Under the pieces are notes generated by a model. That model did not search any database. It was not told where the DNA came from and saw nothing but the letters and a program-made list of their open reading frames with translations. Below are positions 59,563 through 64,000 of a stretch of DNA of 64,000 bases, piece by piece (positions within the stretch are counted from its first letter, which is position 1; every line of letters begins with the position of its first letter). The DNA is from Terriglobia bacterium (GTDB lineage: Bacteria; Acidobacteriota; Terriglobia; Terriglobales; Acidobacteriaceae), in the NCBI GenBank assembly GCA_020073385.1, contig JAIQFH010000028.1, forward strand, positions 62,001-126,000. Reading direction: 5' to 3'. A program made the position numbers and the translations under genes.

Positions 59563-60260
59563 TGTGTCTTGACCTGTCCGTAGTAGGCGTTTTGACCGTG
59601 TTTGCGCAAGAAATGCTTGTCGTGCAACTCGCGAGCGATGGGCCGCGATTCAGCGTTGATCAGAAGCGTATGCGATGCCATGCGAGCAACGTATTCGAGG
59701 ATGACGGCATTGTGAGCGGCATCGGCGGCGGTCGGTCCCCAGCAGAAGGGAGCATGGCCAGCGACCAGGACCGCCGGAATCGAATCAGGGTCGATTTTGG
59801 CAAACGTCCGACAGATGGCCTTGCCGGTTTCGAGTTCGTAGTCGGCGGCAATTTCCCGAGGAGTGAGCGACTCGGTGACGGGAACTGGTCCGTGAAAATA
59901 GTCTGCGTGCGTGGTGCCAAAGCACGGGATCGGAGTTTCAGCCTGCGCCCAGGCGGTGGCGAATTCTGAGTGCGTGTGCGCGACTCCGCCGATATTAGGG
60001 AAGTGTTTGTAGAGCTCGAGGTGCGTGGCGAGATCGGAGGAGGGTCGCAGCTTGGTTTCCACGGTCGTGCCCTCAAGATCGCAGACGACCATGTGCTCGG
60101 GTTTCAGTTCCTCGTAAGGGACTCCACTGGGCTTGATGGCGACGAGGCCTTCATTGCGATCGATGCCGCTAGCGTTGCCGAAGGTATAAACAACCAGACC
60201 GCGACGGACTAGTTCCAGATTCGCCTCGAGCACCTCTTCGCGGAGTGTCTTAAGCAGCAT
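59559..60260 (-). CDS. araD: L-ribulose-5-phosphate 4-epimerase
   Basis: 233 residues of the class II aldolase/AraD family. FGNASGIDRNEGLVAIKPSGV, zinc ligands in HTHSEFATAW and VAGHAPFCWG with the distal His, plus DYFHGPVPV typical of AraD. Converts L-ribulose-5-phosphate to xylulose-5-phosphate, feeding the pentose phosphate pathway. First gene of the arabinose operon; a perfect LacI-type operator sits 49 bp upstream. Confidence 0.94.
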   Translation of the reverse strand: MLLKTLREEVLEANLELVRRGLVVYTFGNASGIDRNEGLVAIKPSGVPYEELKPEHMVVCDLEGTTVETKLRPSSDLATHLELYKHFPNIGGVAHTHSEFATAWAQAETPIPCFGTTHADYFHGPVPVTESLTPREIAADYELETGKAICRTFAKIDPDSIPAVLVAGHAPFCWGPTAADAAHNAVILEYVARMASHTLLINAESRPIARELHDKHFLRKHGQNAYYGQVKTQ

Positions 60261-60308
60261 GGGACAAAGTGGGACGTTACGGCCTGAGACCGTTCAGGAG
60301 CACTTTTT

Positions 60309-60326
60309 TGCGTAAACGTTTACGCA
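60309..60326. promoter_or_regulatory. Perfect 18-bp LacI-family operator upstream of araD
   Basis: TGCGTAAACGTTTACGCA is fully palindromic and contains the LacI/PurR-type core GTAAACGTTTAC. It sits where a repressor would block the ara operon promoter. Confidence 0.75.
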
Positions 60327-60397
60327 CGGAACATTAAACGGGCGTGCCCATCTTTGTCAAAGTGTTTGCGCGGCGGCGGTTGTGAAGTAAGGACTGG

Positions 60398-62281
60398 TCA
60401 GGCCCAGGTTCGCACTCCGATAAAGCCCCAATACACCAGATAGGCGGCTGTGATCAGCAGAGCAGCCGACACAATGATGGAGAACTTCCACACGCCGCGG
60501 CGAACGCCGGGTGCGGGACTTTGCCAGGAGTAGAACGCGCTGGCGATAGAAGTGACGGCGAAAGCTAAAGTTAGCGCCCAGAGAGTGGCAGACCATACAG
60601 AGAGATTTCCCAGGCGGCCAATCAAATCATCGCCGCAAAGGATGACGAGGCCCACGATTGCGGCAAGGCTAAGCACTGCAAGCAACGGCCACAAACGCAG
60701 AGCCCGTTCGGCAGGACGGCGGCGCCGCTTGCTGATTCCGGCTAGAGCCCAGAAGGGCGCGTACACAACAATCGAAACGATGGAGAGCGCCACAAAACCT
60801 GTGGCGAGGATTTCTCCAAATGCCATCCACGTGGGAATCTTCTTCATCGTATTTTGTTCCGCCTGGATGAATCGGCCCTCGGGATTGACGCTCAGCAGTT
60901 CAAGCGTGGGAACAGGGAACGGAGCGTCGTCCTTTGGCACGTGGCGAAATTGTGTTCCGGTAACGGGCAAAAAGGTTTCGTTCCCACCCAGAGAGGAGAT
61001 GACGAGTTTGCCATCCCGGAAGTGGACCCTACTGAGACCGAGCAGGCGCTCGAGAAAGCGGAACAGTTCAACGCGTGGCGAGTCCGGTTCGTAAAATCCG
61101 CTGTAGTCGGAGGCGCTCGCCGGCAGTGCTGCAACGGGTGGTAGAGCCGGTTTCTGCAGCTTGTTCCCGATGTAGGCGCGGATCGTTTTGCCTACTTTTT
61201 CGAAGGCAGCGCCGTTGCCGCTGTTGATGCTGAAGAAGTAGCCGACGCCATAGTCGGCCATGTAAGCCATTTCGGTCAGGCCGCCTTCGACACCGCCATT
61301 GTGCCCGTGATAAACGAAACCGTCTGCGATGGTCACGTAGTTACTGAGGCCGTATCCGATCTTCAGACCCTCTTTAGCGGCCCAGGTACTCACGGGAATT
61401 TCCATGCGGTCGATGTCAGCCGCAGGCACGATTTGCTTTCCTCCGACTGCGCCTCGGTTTAGATAGAACTGAACGTAGGCAGCCATATCCTTGGCAGAGG
61501 CGTTGATCGATCCAGCCGGGCGCAACAGGATGTGCCAGTAGCGGTAGGGTGTTTTGCCGTCCGCGTGATAGAGCGTGGTCGCCGTGCCCGGCGGCGGTTC
61601 GAAGTAGGTGGCGGTCTTCATGCCGATTGGGCTAAACAGGTTCTGCTGCACGAAATCTTCGAAGCGCCGGCCGGTGAGTTTTTCTACGATGTAGGCGGCA
61701 ACGGGGGGACCGGCGTTGCAGTACGCCATGCGTGTTCCTGGGCGCCAACGCGAAGTGCGGGAGTGGTGGTCATAGTCGAGGCCCTGGAGCAAAGTCATCG
61801 AGTCAGGTGCCTGCTTCGCATATTCGCGCAGATGTATGTCGTCCCAACCGGTGGTGTGTTCGAGCAGGTGCACGATGCGGATAGGATCCGTCGATCCCCA
61901 GGGATTTTCGAACCAGACCCCGGGCGCCAATTTGTGAACGGGATCGTCCAGAGTGAGTTTTCCCTGATCTACCAGCATGAGGATCGACAAGGATGCAAAT
62001 GCCTTTGAGGTGGATCCGATGCGGAACAGAGTATCCGCTGTGTTGGCGCGATTGCTGGCAACATCCGCCAGACCCAGGCCGGCAACCCACTCCGGGCCGT
62101 CTTTGTGAACAATCGCCACTGAGACTCCGGGAGTATGCGTGTCTTTGAGAATCTTCTCTAGCTGCTGGCGGAGTTCGTCGATGGATTGTGCTGGCTTCGG
62201 CTTCTCCTCCTTTTTTTCAGCTGCGCCAATGGGAGGTATGAAGAACAAGAAGAAGAGAACGGCCGAGACGATCTTTTTCAC
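60398..62281 (-). CDS. Serine hydrolase (beta-lactamase/PBP4-like) with C-terminal membrane helices
   Basis: 627 residues from a GTG (KKIVSAVLFF) with GGAGG 8 nt upstream; a longer ATG frame lacks a ribosome site. A signal segment is followed by a class C beta-lactamase-like domain: SxxK in GSTSKAFASL, YxN in MAYCNAGPP and HGHNGGVEGG as the third box. The region after residue 370 is a lipocalin-like extension, and the last 150 residues hold about four to five membrane helices. Such esterase/peptidase proteins (COG1680) act in the envelope; substrate unknown. Confidence 0.85.
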   Translation of the reverse strand: MKKIVSAVLFFLFFIPPIGAAEKKEEKPKPAQSIDELRQQLEKILKDTHTPGVSVAIVHKDGPEWVAGLGLADVASNRANTADTLFRIGSTSKAFASLSILMLVDQGKLTLDDPVHKLAPGVWFENPWGSTDPIRIVHLLEHTTGWDDIHLREYAKQAPDSMTLLQGLDYDHHSRTSRWRPGTRMAYCNAGPPVAAYIVEKLTGRRFEDFVQQNLFSPIGMKTATYFEPPPGTATTLYHADGKTPYRYWHILLRPAGSINASAKDMAAYVQFYLNRGAVGGKQIVPAADIDRMEIPVSTWAAKEGLKIGYGLSNYVTIADGFVYHGHNGGVEGGLTEMAYMADYGVGYFFSINSGNGAAFEKVGKTIRAYIGNKLQKPALPPVAALPASASDYSGFYEPDSPRVELFRFLERLLGLSRVHFRDGKLVISSLGGNETFLPVTGTQFRHVPKDDAPFPVPTLELLSVNPEGRFIQAEQNTMKKIPTWMAFGEILATGFVALSIVSIVVYAPFWALAGISKRRRRPAERALRLWPLLAVLSLAAIVGLVILCGDDLIGRLGNLSVWSATLWALTLAFAVTSIASAFYSWQSPAPGVRRGVWKFSIIVSAALLITAAYLVYWGFIGVRTWA

Positions 62282-62335
62282 CGTGCGGTCCTCCGGATGA
62301 GATGGACGCGGACGGATCATCTTACGTCGGCGAAC

Positions 62336-63046
62336 TCAAATCTGGTAGTCGAGATCGTCCATCAGACGCTGCAGAGATTCGGGGACGGGCTCGGTGGTGT
62401 GCTCTGCGCCTTCAAGCTGCTGGACTCGCTCGCGCAGTTTGTTTACCTCACTGGCCACGGATGCCAGAGCTTCAGAGAGAGGATCGTTGATCTGCTTGGG
62501 ATCGGTGATGACGACACGCTTGCCTTCGCGGAACACGATGTGGCCGGGGACGCCGACAACGGTCGAGTTCTCGGGAACATTGCGCAGCACGACCGAGCCG
62601 GCGCCGATGCGGCAGTTCTTGCCGACGATGATGTTGCCGAGGATTTTTGCACCTCCGCCGACGACTACGTTGTCTTCGAGCGTGGGATGACGCTTGCCGT
62701 GTTCCTTGCCGGTGCCTCCGAGAGTGACTCCCTGATACAGGGTCACGTCGTCGCCGATGATCGAGGTCTCGCCGATCACGACTCCCATACCGTGATCAAT
62801 AAACAGGCGGCGACCAAGCCTCGCACCGGGATGAATCTCGATGCCGGTCAGCCAGCGCGCAACTTGGGAAAGCCATCTTGCGATTAGGAACAGGCCATGG
62901 TTCCAGAGCCAGTGGTTCATTCGGTAGAACCAGACTGCGTGTAGGCCCGAGTAGCAGAGAAAAACTTCGAGACGGGATTTGGCCGCGGGATCGTGATCCA
63001 TCACGTTGGTCACGTCTTCGCGAATTAGCGATAGCAGGTGAGGCAT
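62336..63046 (-). CDS. cysE: Serine O-acetyltransferase
   Basis: 236 residues. Left-handed beta-helix acyltransferase: [52 protein letters not shown] and the C-terminal VVGVPGHIV. The very last residue is Ile (YQI), the residue that inserts into the CysK active site in the cysteine synthase complex. A 40-residue charged helix precedes it. It acetylates serine with acetyl-CoA. 9 bp downstream of cysK in one operon. Confidence 0.94.
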   Translation of the reverse strand: MPHLLSLIREDVTNVMDHDPAAKSRLEVFLCYSGLHAVWFYRMNHWLWNHGLFLIARWLSQVARWLTGIEIHPGARLGRRLFIDHGMGVVIGETSIIGDDVTLYQGVTLGGTGKEHGKRHPTLEDNVVVGGGAKILGNIIVGKNCRIGAGSVVLRNVPENSTVVGVPGHIVFREGKRVVITDPKQINDPLSEALASVASEVNKLRERVQQLEGAEHTTEPVPESLQRLMDDLDYQI

Positions 63047-63055
63047 GAAAATCTA

Positions 63056-64000
63056 TCAGGCCGGCGGCAGTTCGGCCGTGGGAATCTGCAGCGCCTTTTC
63101 CCGCAACTCCTGGAACAGAATGCTGCTGAGGTAGCGCTCGCCGAAAGAAGGCAGAATGACGACGATCATCTTTCCAGCATTCTCCTGGCGTTTTGCCACT
63201 TTTATGGCAGCGACGACGGCGGCTCCGGAAGAGATGCCGACGAACAATCCTTCCTCCAGCGGAAGCCTGCGCGCCATAGCGATAGCTTCGTCATTGGTCA
63301 CGGTAACGACTTCGTCGATATATTCGCGGCGAAGAATGCTGGGAACGAAGCCTGCCCCGATGCCCTGGATCTTGTGCGGCGATGGCTTTCCACCGGACAA
63401 GACGGCACTATCGACGGGTTCGACCGCGACGGCTTTGAAGGATGGCTTCTTCGGTTTGATGTACTGGCAGACGCCGGTGATGGTCCCGCCGGTGCCGACG
63501 CCGGAGATCAGGATGTCGGCGCGGCCATCGGTGTCGTTCCAGATCTCGGGGCCGGTGGTTTCGAAGTGAATCTTGGGATTTGCCGGATTGTCGAACTGCT
63601 GGAGCATGTAGCCGTTCGGCGTGTTGGCGAGGATCTCTTTGGCCTTGAGGATGGCGCCGGTCATCCCGCGCGGACCCGGCGTGAGAACGATCTCGGTGCC
63701 GAACGCGAGTAGAAGCACGCGACGTTCCAGGCTCATCGTGTCAGGCATCACGATAACGAGTTTGTAACCCTTCACTGCGGCGACGAAGGCGAGACCGATC
63801 CCGGTGTTGCCGCTGGTCGGTTCGATGAGTACTGTCTTGCCGGGCTGAATCTTGCCAGCGCGCTCGGCTTCTTCAATCATGCTGACGCCGATGCGGTCCT
63901 TGACGCTGTCGAGAGGATTCTGGCTCTCGAGTTTCGCCACGACTTCGGCAACGCAGCCTTGAGTAACTTTATTCAGCCGAACCAACGGAGTGTTGCCGAT
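63056..64000 (-). CDS. cysK: Cysteine synthase A, N-terminus beyond window
   Basis: 315 residues visible; begins in frame at the window edge with [12 protein letters not shown], so only a few N-terminal residues are missing. PLP Lys in [24 protein letters not shown] substrate loop, [15 protein letters not shown] phosphate loop and ISSGAAV near the C-terminus. Makes cysteine from O-acetylserine and sulfide. Co-transcribed with cysE. Confidence 0.95.
   Translation of the reverse strand: MGNTPLVRLNKVTQGCVAEVVAKLESQNPLDSVKDRIGVSMIEEAERAGKIQPGKTVLIEPTSGNTGIGLAFVAAVKGYKLVIVMPDTMSLERRVLLLAFGTEIVLTPGPRGMTGAILKAKEILANTPNGYMLQQFDNPANPKIHFETTGPEIWNDTDGRADILISGVGTGGTITGVCQYIKPKKPSFKAVAVEPVDSAVLSGGKPSPHKIQGIGAGFVPSILRREYIDEVVTVTNDEAIAMARRLPLEEGLFVGISSGAAVVAAIKVAKRQENAGKMIVVILPSFGERYLSSILFQELREKALQIPTAELPPA

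Overview
The window is GC-rich chromosomal DNA, and the gene content suggests a soil bacterium of the Acidobacteriota (Terriglobia / Koribacter-like). This placement is inferred from several things: secreted plant and fungal polysaccharide hydrolases (GH16, GH30, GH67, GH75), an ECF sigma factor of the ECF42 type beside a YCII protein, DUF5752 and DUF5818 proteins, a HAMP-linked trehalose-6-phosphate synthase, and many short palindromic intergenic repeats. No plasmid, prophage or CRISPR hallmark is visible. The left edge cuts an MFS transporter and the right edge cuts cysK.

Layout. 0-6.7 kb: partial MFS exporter, a type IV pilin-like protein behind a long AT-richer leader with CRP/FNR-like palindromes, a secreted NlpC/P60 peptidase, a three-gene membrane redox operon (GcvH-like, four-cluster ferredoxin, NrfD) and a GH75 chitosanase. 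6.8-18.4 kb: NtrC-type two-component pair, Gfo/Idh/MocA oxidoreductase, DUF47-PiT phosphate module, a secreted coiled-coil protein, prepilin peptidase coupled to a PAS / degenerate-HisKA protein, a monohaem cytochrome c, a short GT2 and a BON lipoprotein. 18.5-29 kb: housekeeping block with tRNA-Arg(TCT), PilZ, mobA, an MlaF-like ATPase, ribE/ribD, ftsY, a DUF5818 protein, pnp and rpsO. Many palindromic repeats lie between these genes.

29-32.1 kb is a scar of mobile DNA. A complete IS256-family element abuts a broken group II intron reverse transcriptase, followed by a truncated duplicate of a secreted-protein gene. 32-40.9 kb: secreted hypothetical, YCII, ECF42, xylulokinase, LacI regulator, GH67 alpha-glucuronidase and a YkgJ cysteine cluster protein, consistent with glucuronoxylan use, plus an internally shortened LacI protein. 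41.5-46 kb is a trehalose operon: a sensor-HAMP-GT20 fusion, DUF5752 and a TreT-like GT4.

46.7-54.3 kb: divergent GH30/GH16 hydrolases, an orphan dCache membrane protein, an EF-P paralogue, a BNR / NTF2-like / MoaD-like group and a small-protein + nucleotidyltransferase pair with a frameshift. 54.3-60.3 kb: L-arabinose operon (araD, SSS symporter, 2-TM protein, FucI/AraA-family isomerase, araB) behind a perfect 18-bp LacI-type operator. 60.4-64 kb: membrane-anchored serine hydrolase, then cysE and cysK.

The strongest candidates for new biology are the membrane-receptor/trehalose-phosphate synthase fusion and its operon, and the lipoyl-lysine-less GcvH protein in the NrfD redox operon. Other candidates are the BNR/NTF2/MoaD-like group and several repeat families, one of which shows stem covariation between copies. 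Functions are read from sequence motifs alone; no database search was run.
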